From: Pantoea sp. At-9b
Lineage (GTDB): Bacteria; Pseudomonadota; Gammaproteobacteria; Enterobacterales; Enterobacteriaceae
Reading direction: 5' to 3'
Assembly: GCF_000175935.2 (NCBI RefSeq)
Contig: NC_014837.1
Location: 4,304,709 to 4,368,708, forward strand
DNA length: 64,000 nt
Shown piece after piece: positions 9,358-23,947 of the stretch. Position 1 is the stretch's first letter. Every line of letters starts with the position of its first letter. Under the pieces are notes generated by a model. The model searched no databases, was not told where the DNA came from, and saw nothing but the letters and a program-made list of their open reading frames with translations. The position numbers and the translations under genes were made by a program.

Positions 9358-9866
9358 CCGTACCTTTGCTGGCCATTGCCGCCTGGAGCGGAACCGGTAA
9401 AACGACCTTGCTGGAGAAGGTGATCCCACTGCTGAGAGACCGAGGTATCCGTTCGGGCTTGATCAAACATACACACCATCATATGGATGTCGATACGCCG
9501 GGAAAAGATAGCTATCTGCTGCGAAAAGCGGGTGCAGATCAGGTGATCGTTGCCAGCAACCAGCGTTGGGCGTTGATGTGCGAGACACCCGATGAACCCT
9601 TAAATTTGCATCAGCTGGCGGCACGTATGGACCATGCTTTGCTGGATTTAGTGTTGGTCGAAGGGTTTAAGGATGAGCCAGTTGCGAAGATTGTGTTGTG
9701 GCGTACCGGTGTGAAGGGGGCTATTGCCGATTTACTTGATGATTACGTGATTGCGGTAGCGAGTGATGTGGAATCCGCGTTGCCGATACCCGTACTGGAT
9801 ATTAATCAACCACAGCAGATTGCCGACTTCATTGCTGAATGGTGTTTTTCACAGAAAAATCCGTGA
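9354..9866 (+). CDS. mobB: Molybdopterin-guanine dinucleotide biosynthesis adaptor MobB
   Basis: GTP-binding partner of MobA that aids but is not essential for MGD synthesis. A P-loop AAWSGTGKTTLLEK is near the N-terminus, with GLIKHTHHHMDVDTPGKDSY and LVLVEGFKDEPVAKI downstream, as in E. coli MobB. It has 170 residues, and its ATG overlaps the mobA stop. It converges on the rRNA operon, whose terminator begins 27 nt after the mobB stop. Confidence 0.95.
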   Translation: MTVPLLAIAAWSGTGKTTLLEKVIPLLRDRGIRSGLIKHTHHHMDVDTPGKDSYLLRKAGADQVIVASNQRWALMCETPDEPLNLHQLAARMDHALLDLVLVEGFKDEPVAKIVLWRTGVKGAIADLLDDYVIAVASDVESALPIPVLDINQPQQIADFIAEWCFSQKNP

Positions 9867-9892
9867 TTTTTTTCTGATTTTCAGACGTAAAA

Positions 9893-9918
9893 AAGCCCTG
9901 AACTTTCGTTCAGGGCTT
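9893..9918 (-). terminator. rRNA operon terminator
   Basis: Eleven-bp stem AAGCCCTGAAC/GTTCAGGGCTT with a 4-nt loop, followed by TTTTTT-type sequence on the minus strand just after 5S. Confidence 0.9.
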
Positions 9919-9930
9919 CTTCACTAATTG

Positions 9931-10050
9931 ATGCCTGGCAGTTCCCTACTCTCGCATGGGGAGACCCCACACTACCATCGGCGCTACGGCGTTTCACTTC
10001 TGAGTTCGGCATGGGGTCAGGTGGGACCACCGCGCTACAGCCGCCAGGCA
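9931..10050 (-). rRNA. rrf: 5S ribosomal RNA
   Basis: Minus strand runs from TGCCTGGCGGCTGTAGCGCG to CTGCCAGGCAT, 120 nt with pairing ends. It includes the conserved CCGAACTCAGAAGTGAAACG and the loop-E region CGATGGTAGTGTGGGGTCTC. Confidence 0.97.
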
Positions 10051-10154
10051 AATTCTGTTTATCCGCACCGCCCTCACAGGCCATACGAATCAATCCGTTT
10101 GAACAATGCTGAAAATTCTTTGCGTCTCTCAACTCAAAACGCCTCTGGCGTTGT

Positions 10155-13058
<2,904 letters not shown>

Positions 13059-13186
13059 TCACAACCCACAGACGTTTTTACGCATGCAGACTGCAAGCAT
13101 TTGAGAGACTCGAACACATCGTTTTCATTTCTTATTACGGAGAAATGAAACAACGTGTCGTTTCAAATTTTCAGCTTGTTCCGGAT

Positions 13187-13198
13187 TGTTAAAGAGCA
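13187..13198 (-). promoter_or_regulatory. boxA antitermination signal in the 16S-23S spacer
   Basis: TGCTCTTTAACA on the minus strand upstream of 23S, identical to the leader boxA; binds NusB-S10 for rRNA antitermination. Confidence 0.8.
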
Positions 13199-13252
13199 AA
13201 TACTTCGCAGCACACCGTTTCCGGTACGCTCTGAAGTATTGAAGTACTGTAA

Positions 13253-13328
13253 TGGTGGAGCTAAGCGGGATCGAACCGCTGACCTCCTGCGTGCAAGGCA
13301 GGCGCTCTCCCAGCTGAGCTATAGCCCC
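13253..13328 (-). tRNA. alaT: tRNA-Ala (anticodon TGC)
   Basis: Minus strand GGGGCTATAGCTCAGCTGGG, anticodon stem-loop CCTGCCTTGCACGCAGG, T-loop GGTTCGATCC, encoded CCA; 76 nt with a full cloverleaf. Confidence 0.97.
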
Positions 13329-13472
13329 ATACAGTTACTGCAGAGACCACTACTACCACTCAACCGAGTTAACATTCTTACATGAAGAATGTAATTTCTT
13401 CTCAGGCAAGGCATGCGGAAGGGAAGTTTACTCAGGTAAACGACCGCGCATAACGCAGCATGAGGAGAAATT

Positions 13473-13549
<77 letters not shown>

Positions 13550-13623
13550 GTAGAGGTTTTTTCTGCTCGTTACTTTTTCATCAGACAATCTGTGTGAGCA
13601 CTTCGAAGGAAGGTATCTTCAGG

Positions 13624-15164
<1,541 letters not shown>

Positions 15165-15291
15165 AAGTTTGATGCTCAAAGAATTAAACTTCGTAATGAA
15201 TTACGTGTTCACTCTTGAGACTTGATATTTTTTAAGTCCGTAGACTTTTGATATCAATCCTGCGAGTGCCCACACAGATTGTCTGATAAAT

Positions 15292-15303
15292 TGTTAAAGA
15301 GCA
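15292..15303 (-). promoter_or_regulatory. boxA antitermination signal in the rRNA leader
   Basis: TGCTCTTTAACA on the minus strand, about 128 nt before 16S. Confidence 0.8.
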
Positions 15304-15342
15304 GTGCGACCAGCGGGTTAACCGTCTGTCGCGAGGTGGCGT

Positions 15343-15370
15343 ATATTACGCTTTCCTCCTTCAGAGTCAA
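15343..15370 (-). promoter_or_regulatory. rRNA promoter P2
   Basis: Minus-strand TTGACT (15365-15370), 16-bp spacer, TAATAT (15343-15348), matching the layout of E. coli rrn P2. Confidence 0.85.
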
Positions 15371-15461
15371 TCTCTTTTTCGAGATTTTTCTCTGGCGGGA
15401 TGAATCACTTCGTCCCTCGCTGACCGTCTGCGTTGCCGCTTTGCCGTGTCAGTGGAGGCGC

Positions 15462-15489
15462 ATTATAGGGAGATAATTCTGACTGACAA
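15462..15489 (-). promoter_or_regulatory. rRNA promoter P1
   Basis: Minus-strand TTGTCA (15484-15489), 16-bp spacer, TATAAT (15462-15467), then the GCGCC discriminator typical of stringently controlled rrn P1. An A/T-rich UP-element-like stretch lies just upstream (about 15490-15530). The 528-bp gap 15165-15692 holds this leader and promoter region plus the hsrA upstream sequence. Confidence 0.9.
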
Positions 15490-15692
15490 GCGTTTATTGC
15501 AAAAAATTGACCGAGCGCTACTTTTTTATACGAATGTGCTAAAAGCAGGCATTTTACGCTGAAGAAACACCCAGAAAAGCCCACCGCTCGGCACAAATCA
15601 TCGCAATGGCTCTAAACGTAAGTGCTATTCTGATGGTCCAATCGCAGTTTTCCCCCTGCTGCAGACAGAATTTTATTAAAGAAGGACTTTAA

Positions 15693-17096
15693 ATGATTCG
15701 CTCCGCGCGCAGTATGGCCGGTTTGCCCTGGATCGCCGCTATGGCATTTTTCATGCAATCGCTTGATGCCACTATCCTCAACACCGCGCTTCCTGCCATC
15801 GCCACCAGCCTCCAACGTTCACCCCTTGCCATGCAATCCGCCGTTATCAGCTACACACTGACCGTTGCCATGTTAATTCCCGTCAGTGGCTGGCTGGCCG
15901 ATCGCTTTGGTACACGCAAAATCTTTATCATTGCGGTATCGCTGTTCACGTTGGGTTCGCTGGCCTGTGCTTTGTCTGGCAGTCTGGGGTGGTTGGTTTT
16001 TTCCCGCGTAGTGCAGGGGATTGGCGGCGCGATGATGATGCCGGTCGCCCGACTGGCGCTGCTACGGGCCTATCCACGCAGTGAACTGCTACCGGTACTC
16101 AACTTCGTCACCATGCCTGGTCTGGTCGGGCCGATACTGGGGCCGATGCTCGGCGGTTTGCTGGTCACCTATGCCAGTTGGCACTGGATTTTCCTGATTA
16201 ACATCCCTATCGGTCTGCTTGGCATCTTTTATGCGCGTAAGTACATGCCGGATTTTACCACCCCCAAACGTCGCTTCGACTTCGGTGGTTTTGTGTTATT
16301 CGGCGTTGGGTTAGTGTTGATCTCGATTGGTATCGAACTGTTCGGTGAACGCATTGTGTCGCCCTGGCAGGCAACCGCTGTTCTGTTCACCGGGGTGTTG
16401 TTGTTGCTTCTCTATATAGTCCATGCGCGCCGTCATCCGGCACCGTTGATCAGCTTACCCATGTTTAAAACCCGAACCTTTTCCATTGGCATCATTGGCA
16501 ATATCGCTTCGCGTCTCGGTACGGGTTGTATTCCCTTCCTGATGCCGTTGATGTTACAGGTGGGATTTGGTTATCCGGCGATTATCGCCGGTTGCATGAT
16601 GGGCCCGACCGCGATTGGCTCGTTACTGGCGAAATCCACCGTTACCCAAGTCTTACGTCGCTTTGGCTATCGCCACACCCTGGTCGGTATTTCGGTGATT
16701 ATCGGTTTCCTGATTGCCTCCTTCTCGCTGCAAACGCCAGGAGGAAGTGTGTTATTGCTGCTGCTGGCGTTGTTCGTGCTGGGCATGGCGATGTCGACCC
16801 AATTCACCGCAATGAATACCATCACCCTGGCGGACCTGAATGATGAGAACGCCAGCGGTGGGAATAGCGTGCTGGCGGTAACGCAGCAACTGTCCATCAG
16901 CTTTGGTGTCGCGGTGAGTGCCGCCGTGTTGCGCTTTTATCAGGAGTTTGATGGCACCACGGTGCAACATTTCCACGCCACCTTCCTGACGATGGGGGTT
17001 ATCACCGTGCTGGCCGCGTTTACCTTTATGCTGCTGCGCAATGGCGATGGCCGCCATTTAATCACCAACCGCGATAAAAAGAAGAAGGGCGCTTAA
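15693..17096 (+). CDS. hsrA: MFS transporter HsrA (YieO), DHA2 family
   Basis: Inner-membrane proton-driven efflux-type transporter of the 14-helix DHA2 group; its substrate is unknown. The 467-residue product opens with [20 protein letters not shown], then [15 protein letters not shown] (the loop 2-3 motif) and [18 protein letters not shown], matching E. coli HsrA closely over its length. GAAGGAC sits upstream of the ATG. It converges on rbsR with stop codons overlapping by two bases, as part of the rbsR-hsrA-rrn order seen beside E. coli rrnC. E. coli yieP, which lies between hsrA and rrnC, is missing here. Confidence 0.92.
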   Translation: MIRSARSMAGLPWIAAMAFFMQSLDATILNTALPAIATSLQRSPLAMQSAVISYTLTVAMLIPVSGWLADRFGTRKIFIIAVSLFTLGSLACALSGSLGWLVFSRVVQGIGGAMMMPVARLALLRAYPRSELLPVLNFVTMPGLVGPILGPMLGGLLVTYASWHWIFLINIPIGLLGIFYARKYMPDFTTPKRRFDFGGFVLFGVGLVLISIGIELFGERIVSPWQATAVLFTGVLLLLLYIVHARRHPAPLISLPMFKTRTFSIGIIGNIASRLGTGCIPFLMPLMLQVGFGYPAIIAGCMMGPTAIGSLLAKSTVTQVLRRFGYRHTLVGISVIIGFLIASFSLQTPGGSVLLLLLALFVLGMAMSTQFTAMNTITLADLNDENASGGNSVLAVTQQLSISFGVAVSAAVLRFYQEFDGTTVQHFHATFLTMGVITVLAAFTFMLLRNGDGRHLITNRDKKKKGA

Positions 17097-18085
17097 ACCG
17101 AACCACGTTCCACTAACTCCGGCGTCAGGACCAGCGTTTGCTGACTGGCGTCGGGATCGCTCATTCGATGAATCAGGGTATCAATCGCCAGCTCGCCCAA
17201 CTCATCTTTAGGCTGATGGACGGTACTTAACGGCGGCGTCAGATAACGCGACAGTTCGATATTGTCGTAGCCCATCACCGCAATATCCTGCGGCACACGC
17301 AGCCCGGCCTGAAACAGCGCGTGGTAGACACCTACCGCCATCGCATCATTGCTGGTAAATACCGCTTCCGGCAGCGGATCCAGCGTCAACAGTTGGTTCA
17401 TGGCATTAAAACCGCCCTGAAACTCAAAGTCGCCATCAACGACATAGCCCGGTAGCACCGGCAGCCCGCTGTTAGCCATGGCTTTCTGGAAGCCATCCAG
17501 ACGCAGTCGCGCAGGCGTTTTATCCAGCGGCCCGGCAATACAAGCAATACGACGGTAGCCACGATCGATCAAATGCTGTGTGGCCATCTCACCGCCTAAC
17601 AGCGCGTTATCCTGAATAATGTCGCCACGGCCTTCAAACGGTGCCCAGTCCATCATCACCATGGGAATCGACGGATAACGATTCAGAATATCCGCCGAGG
17701 GCAGGTGGGTTTCCGTGCACATGATCAGCAGGCCATCAACGCGCTTTTGCAGCAACGTTTCCAGACTGCGGTTCATACGTTCCTCATCCCCTTCGGTATT
17801 GCACAGAATCAGGCTGTAGCCACGTTCATAACAACTGTTCTCAACGCCGCGCACCACTTCAGAATAGAAGGGGTTATTGCTGGCGGTCAGAAGCATGCCG
17901 ATGGTGCGTGTCTGATTGATTTTGAGGCTGCGCGCGAGGGCAGAAGGGGCGTAATTCAGCGTGCGGATGGCCTGCTCCACCTTTTCACGCACCTGTTCGC
18001 TAACAAAGCGATTGTTGTTAATCACATGCGAAACGGTGGAGGTAGAGACGCCCGCCAGGCGGGCGACATCTTTCATGGTAGCCAA
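17093..18085 (-). CDS. rbsR: Ribose operon repressor RbsR (LacI family)
   Basis: LacI-type repressor that releases the rbs operators when ribose is bound. The helix-turn-helix is [20 protein letters not shown], the hinge is APSALARSL, and the periplasmic-binding-like domain contains [21 protein letters not shown] and [14 protein letters not shown] choose the TTG at 18085 (product beginning [10 protein letters not shown]), because that gives 330 residues exactly like E. coli and puts AGGG about 8 nt upstream. ATG at 18076 is the alternative. The start is 4 nt after the rbsK stop, so it is the last gene of the operon. Confidence 0.94.
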   Translation of the reverse strand: MATMKDVARLAGVSTSTVSHVINNNRFVSEQVREKVEQAIRTLNYAPSALARSLKINQTRTIGMLLTASNNPFYSEVVRGVENSCYERGYSLILCNTEGDEERMNRSLETLLQKRVDGLLIMCTETHLPSADILNRYPSIPMVMMDWAPFEGRGDIIQDNALLGGEMATQHLIDRGYRRIACIAGPLDKTPARLRLDGFQKAMANSGLPVLPGYVVDGDFEFQGGFNAMNQLLTLDPLPEAVFTSNDAMAVGVYHALFQAGLRVPQDIAVMGYDNIELSRYLTPPLSTVHQPKDELGELAIDTLIHRMSDPDASQQTLVLTPELVERGSV

Positions 18086-18089
18086 ATGC

Positions 18090-19019
18090 TTAGCCCTGTT
18101 GTTGCAGGAAGGCATCAATCTCGGTACGCCACGGCACCGAGGGTTGCGCCCCGGGGCGCGTCACGGCGATGGCGGCCGCCGCATGGGCAAAACGTACCGC
18201 ATCATGCATCAAGACCCCTTCCAGACGGGCGGTAATAAACGCGCCGTTGAAGGTATCGCCCGCTGCAATGGTGTCGACCGCCTGTACGCTAAAGCCAGGA
18301 ATGCGCACACCCTCGCCTTGCTCGCTCAACCAGACACCACGACGGCCCAGGGTAATCAGCACCGTCTGGATACCTTTACCATGCAGCACTGCCGCCGCCC
18401 GCGCCGCATCTTCATCGCTTTTCACTGCGATGCCGGTCAGGATTTCCGCTTCGGTTTCGTTTGGCGTGATGATATCGATCAGTGCCAACAGTTCATCGGA
18501 AAGATGGGTGGCAGGGGCCGGATTAAGAATCACCTGCGTTTGCTGCGCTTTGGCGATTTTCGCCGCCGCCAGCACGCTTTCCAGCGGTGACTCTAATTGC
18601 ATCAACAACGCATCAGCATCCGCGATAACCTGTTGATGACGATCAACACAGGCCGGCGTTAACGCCGCATTAGCACCAGAATAGATGCCGATATTGTTTT
18701 CACCTTCGCCATTCACGAAGATCATCGCCACACCGGTGGCTTCATCCGCGACGGTTTCCACCGGCGCAGTATCAATTCGGTCCTGCTGCAACTGCTGGCG
18801 GATACGTTCGCCAATGTCATCTGCACCCACGCAGGCAATAAAGGCGATATTGGCACCCGCGCGTCCGGCGGCTACCGCCTGATTAGCCCCTTTGCCGCCA
18901 AAGGCAATCTGATACTGTTTCCCGATCACCGTTTCGCCTGGTCGTGGAAAATGGGCGAGGTTAAGGATGTGATCGGCATTGATGCTGCCGAGTACGGCCA
19001 GTTTTGCGCTTTTGCTCAT
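18090..19019 (-). CDS. rbsK: Ribokinase
   Basis: PfkB-family kinase phosphorylating D-ribose to ribose-5-phosphate for the pentose-phosphate pool. Signatures are [26 protein letters not shown] near residue 40, [15 protein letters not shown], and the catalytic [14 protein letters not shown] with the Asp base. It has 309 residues from ATG 19019, the E. coli length. The SD is weak. A stem-loop separates it from rbsB, and rbsR follows after 4 nt. Confidence 0.96.
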   Translation of the reverse strand: MSKSAKLAVLGSINADHILNLAHFPRPGETVIGKQYQIAFGGKGANQAVAAGRAGANIAFIACVGADDIGERIRQQLQQDRIDTAPVETVADEATGVAMIFVNGEGENNIGIYSGANAALTPACVDRHQQVIADADALLMQLESPLESVLAAAKIAKAQQTQVILNPAPATHLSDELLALIDIITPNETEAEILTGIAVKSDEDAARAAAVLHGKGIQTVLITLGRRGVWLSEQGEGVRIPGFSVQAVDTIAAGDTFNGAFITARLEGVLMHDAVRFAHAAAAIAVTRPGAQPSVPWRTEIDAFLQQQG

Positions 19020-19040
19020 AGGGAGTGATCCATCAAAATT

Positions 19041-19061
19041 GCGCCACCTCAATGGTGGCGC
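19041..19061 (-). repeat. Stem-loop between rbsB and rbsK
   Basis: Perfect 8-bp GCGCCACC/GGTGGCGC with a 5-nt loop and no T-tract. Position after the binding-protein gene suggests an mRNA-stabilising or attenuating hairpin. Confidence 0.65.
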
Positions 19062-19084
19062 GTTGCCCTGCTTTTCTTTGCGTG

Positions 19085-19960
19085 TTATTTGGTAACCAGT
19101 TTCAGATCGACCGGGTTGATCGCCTGCACTTTTTCACCTTTCAATACTTTATCCGCAGTCTCTACGCCGATGATACCAATCTTGTCAGGCATCTGCGCAA
19201 CGGTCGCGGTCAGTTTACCTGCTTCCACCGCTTTTACACCGTCAGCGGTGCCGTCAAAACCGACCACCACCACATCGGTTTTACCGGCGGTTTGCAGTGC
19301 GCGCAGGGCGCCCAGCGCCATTTCGTCGTTCTGTGCGAACACCGCCTGCACATCCGGATGCGCCTGCAACAGGTTCTGCATCACGTTCAGACCTTTGGTA
19401 CGGTCAAAATCCGCAGGCTGGCTGGCGAGGATATTGAATTTATGTGCATCAGCAGCCTGTTTAAAGCCATCACCACGCTCACGCGCCGCTGAAGTACCGG
19501 CAATCCCCTGCAACTCGATGATTTTCGCGCCATCACCCAGTTTCTTCGCAATAAAGTCACCGGCCATTTTGCCGCCAAAGCGGTTGTCAGATGCCACATG
19601 GCTCACCACCGTACCCTGTGACGCCACGCGGTCGAGGGTAATCACCGGGATATTTGCCTGGTTGGCCATTTTCACTGCGTTGCCAACGGCATCAGAGTCG
19701 GTCGGGTTGATCAGCATCAGCTTGGTGCCGCGCACGGTGAGATCCTGCACGTTCGCCAGCTCTTTCGCCGGGTTGTTCTGTGAATCCAGCACCACCAGGT
19801 TATAACCCAGCTTGTCAGCTTCTTTCTGTGCGCCATCTTTCAGCGCAACAAAGAACGGGTTGTTCAGGGTAGAAACCACCAGAGCGATAGTATCCTTCGC
19901 CATCGCGCTGGCACTCAGAGTGGCGCCAAGAATGACGGCCAATGCGGTTAACTTTTTCAT
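19085..19960 (-). CDS. rbsB: Ribose ABC transporter substrate-binding protein RbsB
   Basis: Periplasmic ribose-binding protein delivering ribose to RbsAC; in E. coli it also signals to the chemoreceptor Trg. Signal peptide [21 protein letters not shown], then [36 protein letters not shown], and [15 protein letters not shown] around the hinge, with [15 protein letters not shown]. It has 291 residues against 296 in E. coli. It lies downstream of rbsC and upstream of the hairpin and rbsK. Confidence 0.97.
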   Translation of the reverse strand: MKKLTALAVILGATLSASAMAKDTIALVVSTLNNPFFVALKDGAQKEADKLGYNLVVLDSQNNPAKELANVQDLTVRGTKLMLINPTDSDAVGNAVKMANQANIPVITLDRVASQGTVVSHVASDNRFGGKMAGDFIAKKLGDGAKIIELQGIAGTSAARERGDGFKQAADAHKFNILASQPADFDRTKGLNVMQNLLQAHPDVQAVFAQNDEMALGALRALQTAGKTDVVVVGFDGTADGVKAVEAGKLTATVAQMPDKIGIIGVETADKVLKGEKVQAINPVDLKLVTK

Positions 19961-19986
19961 TAATGCATCCTGTGTGAAGGTCAGAG

Positions 19987-20958
19987 TTATTTACTGCTTT
20001 TGTTATCCACCAGCACTGCCAGCAGAATTACTACTGCTTTTACAATCATTTGATAGTAAGAGGAGACACCTAACAGATTGAGGCCGTTGTTCAGGAAACC
20101 GAGAATCAATGCCCCGATCAACGTACCCATGATGCGACCTTTACCGCCCGCCAGGCTGGTGCCACCCAGTACTACGGCGGCGATGGCATCCAGTTCATAA
20201 CCCGTGCCCGCCGTTGGCTGTGCCGAGGAGAGACGCGCCACCTCGATGGTGCCTGCCAGCGCCGCCAGCATGCCGCACAGTGAATAGACGATGATTTTGA
20301 CGCGGTTAACATTGATACCCGACAGCCGCGTGGCCGCTTCGTTACCACCCAGCGCGTAGATATAACGTCCCAGACGCGTGTGATGCAGCATGTACCAGGC
20401 CAGCCCGAACACCACAGCCATCAACCACACCGGGGTCGGAATCCCCAGCGGACGGCCAATGCCGAACCAGCCAAACAGATCGGCGTTATCGCTAAAGCCA
20501 GTATTAATCGGGCTGCCGTCGGTGTAGACCATGGTGACGCCACGCAGCAGCAGCATCATCACCAGCGTGGCGATAAACGCCTGCACTTTGCCACGAGCCA
20601 CAATGGTGCCGGTGATACCGCCAATCGCCGCGCCCAGCGCCAGCGAAGCCGCCACCGCCACCAGCGCATTGACTTCATGACCCACGATCGAGGCCGCCAC
20701 TGCACCGGTCAGCGCCAGCAACGAGCCGACGGAGAGATCGATGCCTGAGGTCAGGATGACCAGTGTCATCCCCACCGCCATAATGGCGTTGACCGAAGTC
20801 TGCTGCAGAATGTTGAACAGGTTGGCGACGGTGAAGAAATTCGGGCTGAGGCTGGCAACCACGGCAATCAGCACAATCAGCGCAATCAGCGATTTCTGCT
20901 CCAGCAACCAGGCTTTGCTGAACCAGCGACGGCTGGCGGGTAAGGTTTGGGTACTCAT
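19987..20958 (-). CDS. rbsC: Ribose ABC transporter permease RbsC
   Basis: Membrane channel subunit of the ribose importer, 323 residues, with multiple hydrophobic helices. Recognisable stretches are [39 protein letters not shown] (the sugar-permease signature) and [19 protein letters not shown] near the C-terminus. It begins inside the end of rbsA with a 4-bp overlap, implying coupled translation. Confidence 0.97.
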   Translation of the reverse strand: MSTQTLPASRRWFSKAWLLEQKSLIALIVLIAVVASLSPNFFTVANLFNILQQTSVNAIMAVGMTLVILTSGIDLSVGSLLALTGAVAASIVGHEVNALVAVAASLALGAAIGGITGTIVARGKVQAFIATLVMMLLLRGVTMVYTDGSPINTGFSDNADLFGWFGIGRPLGIPTPVWLMAVVFGLAWYMLHHTRLGRYIYALGGNEAATRLSGINVNRVKIIVYSLCGMLAALAGTIEVARLSSAQPTAGTGYELDAIAAVVLGGTSLAGGKGRIMGTLIGALILGFLNNGLNLLGVSSYYQMIVKAVVILLAVLVDNKSSK

Positions 20959-22463
20959 ACAACTAACTCCTCGCTGTGTTGCTTACCGACTGCCGCTGCC
21001 ATCAGGGATTCCTGGCTAGCCTGCTCACGGGTAAATTCGCCACTCAGATGGCCTTCATGCATCACCAGAATGCGATCGCTCATGCCCAGCACTTCCGGCA
21101 TTTCAGACGACACCAGAATGATGCTCAGCCCATCGGCTTTAAACTGGTTAATTAACTGATAAATCTCTTTTTTCGCGCCCACATCCACGCCGCGTGTTGG
21201 CTCATCAAGGATCAACACATTCGGTCGCGTCATCAGCCCACGGGCAATCGCCACTTTTTGCTGATTACCGCCAGAAAGCAGGCCAATCGGCTGTTCCATC
21301 GACGGGGTTTTCACGTTGAACAGGCGGATAAAATCACCCACCGCCAGCTGTTCTTCCGCGTGTTTCAGGCTGCCATTACCACGACTGAAGTAGCGCAATG
21401 CGGTCAGTGACATGTTTTCTTTCACCGACATGCCCAGCACCAGGCCGTCGCGTTTGCGGTCTTCGGAGATATAGACGATGCCGTTCGCCAGACCATCCTG
21501 TGGCGCATGCGTCACCACTTCACGGCCATCCAGCGTGACTTTGCCGCCGCTACGTGGCAATGCGCCATATAACAGCTTCATCAATTCGGTGCGCCCCGCC
21601 CCCATCAGGCCGGACACGCCAAGGATTTCACCCTTACGCAGGTTAAAGCTGACGTCATGAACGCCTGGCCCGCTCAGGTTTTCCACCTGCAAGCGCACGG
21701 CGCCCGGAGCCTGGTCAAGATGCGGGTATTGCTCTTCCAGCTTGCGCCCGACCATCATCTCAATCAGGCTCTCTTCACTCAGCTCGCTGACCGGACGCTC
21801 GGCAATAAATTGACCGTCGCGGAATACCGTGACGTCATCGCAAATCTCAAAGATCTCTTTCATACGGTGGGAGATGTAGACGATGCCGCACCCCTGCGCT
21901 TTCAACTCGTTGATCACGCGGAACAATGACAGGGTTTCGGTATCGGTCAGTGCATCTGTCGGTTCATCCATAATGATGACGCGCGACTGGAAGCTAAGTA
22001 CCTTGGCGATCTCGACCATCTGTTGGTCGCCAATTGACAAGTCACCCACCAGCTTATGGCTGTTAAAGCGCAGGTTCAGACGAGCCAACAGCGTATCCGC
22101 CTCGGCATACATCTTTTTCCACTCGATGCGGCCAAAACGGTTCACAAATTCGCGTCCGAGGAAGATATTCTCCGCCACGGTCAGCTGCGGGATCAGGTTG
22201 AGTTCCTGATGAATGATGCCAATGCCCGCTTCCTGGGATGATTTGGGCCCGGAAAAGGTAGTTTCTTTGCCGAGCCAGTGCAGTGAACCGGCATCCATGC
22301 TGTAAATACCGGTCAGCACCTTCATCATGGTGGATTTACCGGCACCATTTTCGCCCACCAGCGCCATCACCCGCCCAGGCCAGACGGCCAGTGATGCGCC
22401 TTTCAGCGCTTTCACACCGGGAAACGACTTTTCAATCCCTTTGAGTTGCAATAACGGTTGCAT
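20955..22463 (-). CDS. rbsA: Ribose ABC transporter ATP-binding protein RbsA
   Basis: Cytoplasmic tandem ATPase of the ribose importer, 502 residues. The first cassette has Walker [12 protein letters not shown], signature [13 protein letters not shown] and Walker [12 protein letters not shown]. The second has the degenerate [10 protein letters not shown] in place of Walker A, signature [14 protein letters not shown] and Walker [13 protein letters not shown], the usual asymmetry of sugar importers of this class. It follows rbsD by 7 nt. Confidence 0.97.
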   Translation of the reverse strand: MQPLLQLKGIEKSFPGVKALKGASLAVWPGRVMALVGENGAGKSTMMKVLTGIYSMDAGSLHWLGKETTFSGPKSSQEAGIGIIHQELNLIPQLTVAENIFLGREFVNRFGRIEWKKMYAEADTLLARLNLRFNSHKLVGDLSIGDQQMVEIAKVLSFQSRVIIMDEPTDALTDTETLSLFRVINELKAQGCGIVYISHRMKEIFEICDDVTVFRDGQFIAERPVSELSEESLIEMMVGRKLEEQYPHLDQAPGAVRLQVENLSGPGVHDVSFNLRKGEILGVSGLMGAGRTELMKLLYGALPRSGGKVTLDGREVVTHAPQDGLANGIVYISEDRKRDGLVLGMSVKENMSLTALRYFSRGNGSLKHAEEQLAVGDFIRLFNVKTPSMEQPIGLLSGGNQQKVAIARGLMTRPNVLILDEPTRGVDVGAKKEIYQLINQFKADGLSIILVSSEMPEVLGMSDRILVMHEGHLSGEFTREQASQESLMAAAVGKQHSEELVV

Positions 22464-22470
22464 AGCGACC

Positions 22471-22890
22471 TCAGAAGGTAACGCCCGCGCTCAGGATGAC
22501 ATTCGCATACGGAGAACACTCTCCGCTGCGAATGACCGCCTGACTACGCTGAGTCTGTTGTTTGAACTGTTCATGACTGGTGTAACGAATAGCGATGGTA
22601 TTTCCCTGGTGTCGTTGCAAGGCATCGAGCACGGCGAGCAGTGCGCTGTGGAGCTGCGGGTTGAACTGCTTGATCTCTTCCGCCATCAGAGCGCTCTCAA
22701 CCTGCATCTCCTGAGTAACCACCTCAACAACCTGTAAAAACTCGGGTGTACCCGGCGTCAGCGCCAGATCGATACGTTGCGGCCCCACCGGAATGGGCAA
22801 CCCCGCATCGGCAATCGTCAGCGTATCCGTGTGTCCCAGACGGGCAATCACATGAGAGATTTCAGCGTTTAACAAGCGACCTTTTTTCAT
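22471..22890 (-). CDS. rbsD: D-ribose pyranase RbsD
   Basis: Interconverts the pyranose and furanose forms of ribose so that ribokinase receives its substrate. The 139-residue product opens [20 protein letters not shown], then [13 protein letters not shown] (catalytic region) and ends in [12 protein letters not shown] with the conserved Tyr/Asn. The start at 22890 follows GGAGTGGAAG; reading further upstream would enter the operator. It is the first gene of the operon. Confidence 0.96.
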   Translation of the reverse strand: MKKGRLLNAEISHVIARLGHTDTLTIADAGLPIPVGPQRIDLALTPGTPEFLQVVEVVTQEMQVESALMAEEIKQFNPQLHSALLAVLDALQRHQGNTIAIRYTSHEQFKQQTQRSQAVIRSGECSPYANVILSAGVTF

Positions 22891-22903
22891 TTCTTCCACT
22901 CCA

Positions 22904-22921
22904 CAGCGAAACGTTTCGCTG
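22904..22921. promoter_or_regulatory. RbsR operator O1
   Basis: Perfect 18-bp palindrome CAGCGAAACGTTTCGCTG, overlapping the predicted rbs transcription start; typical LacI-family operator. Confidence 0.85.
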
Positions 22922-22926
22922 ACCGG

Positions 22927-22954
22927 AGTGTATAAAAAATGCATAGCAACTCAA
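22927..22954 (-). promoter_or_regulatory. rbs operon promoter
   Basis: Minus-strand TTGAGT (22949-22954), 16-bp spacer, TACACT (22927-22932). The predicted start falls in O1. Confidence 0.6.
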
Positions 22955-22982
22955 TCCCGGCATCACGGAAATGTGATCGCCA

Positions 22983-22997
22983 TCGAAACGTTTCGCT
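22983..22997. promoter_or_regulatory. Second RbsR operator-like site
   Basis: Core palindrome CGAAACGTTTCG (22984-22995), same core as O1, centred 77 bp upstream of it. Adjacent TCACA (with only a partial opposite half) may be a weak CRP site. Beyond it, 22998-23197 shows no other clear signal. Confidence 0.6.
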
Positions 22998-23197
22998 TGT
23001 ACCAGAAAATATTTGAGTTAGGTGGATAACCAAACCACCTCAACAGACAAGGTCAGCCGAATTTTCTCAATCAACGAGAGAAACTCCCTGCGTTTCCGGC
23101 AGAAATTCCCTTCCGCTCTCTGTGTTACGTTTTTTCATCGGTAACGGAATGTGTATTTGTTGTGCGCCACCACGCAGGCATCAAAGGATTGAACCTA

Positions 23198-23917
23198 ATG
23201 AATTTTAAAATGAAAGCAATTGCCAGCCTGAGCGCCTTATCACTGGTGGCTGCCGCCTGGGCTGATGAGGGAGAGATGGCACCAAAGGCTGAAGTGTTCG
23301 GGCCGGTCGCGATCGCCACTGCCGACTTTAGTGTTACAAGTTCAGTGGATGAATCTGTCCTGTTCGAACTGGACGCTTCCGCCAGCAAGAATGCCGTCTC
23401 TTTTAGCTGGAAAGTGGCAGAGGGGAAAGGTGTCTTTTGGCTACAGGAAAAACCAGGAGGAGGCTGGAAGACCGAGGTTAATCAGGCCAAAGCCAAAGCC
23501 CTGGTTCCGGCCAGGCACACCGGTGTCGCGGTCTATGAAGTCAGCGTCACCGATAAAGATGGCAACATCGATACCAAACGCGTCACCATGACCGCCACTT
23601 CCCCGTGGTATTCATCCGTGACGGAAAATCCGGCTAAACCCACTGAATTTCCGGACTGGGGTGAAGAAAATACCTATATGGCAGGCGATAAAGTCACTTT
23701 CGCCGGGATTAAGTACATCGCGACCAAATGGACACAATCGATACCCGCTAATGGTGCAGGCTGGAAGTTTGCGGACCCGGAACAGCTACGTGAATGGAAT
23801 AAATCGATGTCCTATTCCAGTAAGGATAAAGTCACCTGGCAGGGGAAAGCCTGGAAGGCTGCCTACTGGACCCAGGGCAACACGCCGGGAGAACATTCCG
23901 TCTGGCTGGAGTTATAA
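23198..23917 (+). CDS. Secreted PKD-like plus tandem CBM5/12-like carbohydrate-binding protein
   Basis: A 239-residue exported protein with no catalytic domain. Signal peptide MNFKMKAIASLSALSLVAAA-WA, cleaved before DEGEM. Residues about 40-135 look like an Ig/PKD-type domain (FELDASASKN, SFSWKVAEGKG, VYEVSVTDKDGNIDTKRVTM). Residues about 150-191 and 197-239 are two aromatic repeats: YMAGDKVTFAGIKYIATKWT and SSKDKVTWQGKAWKAAYWTQ, the pattern of CBM5/12 chitin-binding modules found on chitinases. ATG 23198 has AAAGGA 10 nt upstream. Likely role is chitin or GlcNAc-polymer binding at or outside the outer membrane; this is inferred from the modules only. It sits alone between rbs and ygiW. Confidence 0.8.
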   Translation: MNFKMKAIASLSALSLVAAAWADEGEMAPKAEVFGPVAIATADFSVTSSVDESVLFELDASASKNAVSFSWKVAEGKGVFWLQEKPGGGWKTEVNQAKAKALVPARHTGVAVYEVSVTDKDGNIDTKRVTMTATSPWYSSVTENPAKPTEFPDWGEENTYMAGDKVTFAGIKYIATKWTQSIPANGAGWKFADPEQLREWNKSMSYSSKDKVTWQGKAWKAAYWTQGNTPGEHSVWLEL

Positions 23918-23947
23918 ACGGGCTGCCGCAGCAGCCCTGCCAGATCA

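Noticed and set aside
22960..22985. CRP site upstream of the rbs promoter
   Set aside because: Only one good half (TCACA on the minus strand) with a 3-of-5 opposite half; too weak to list as a feature.
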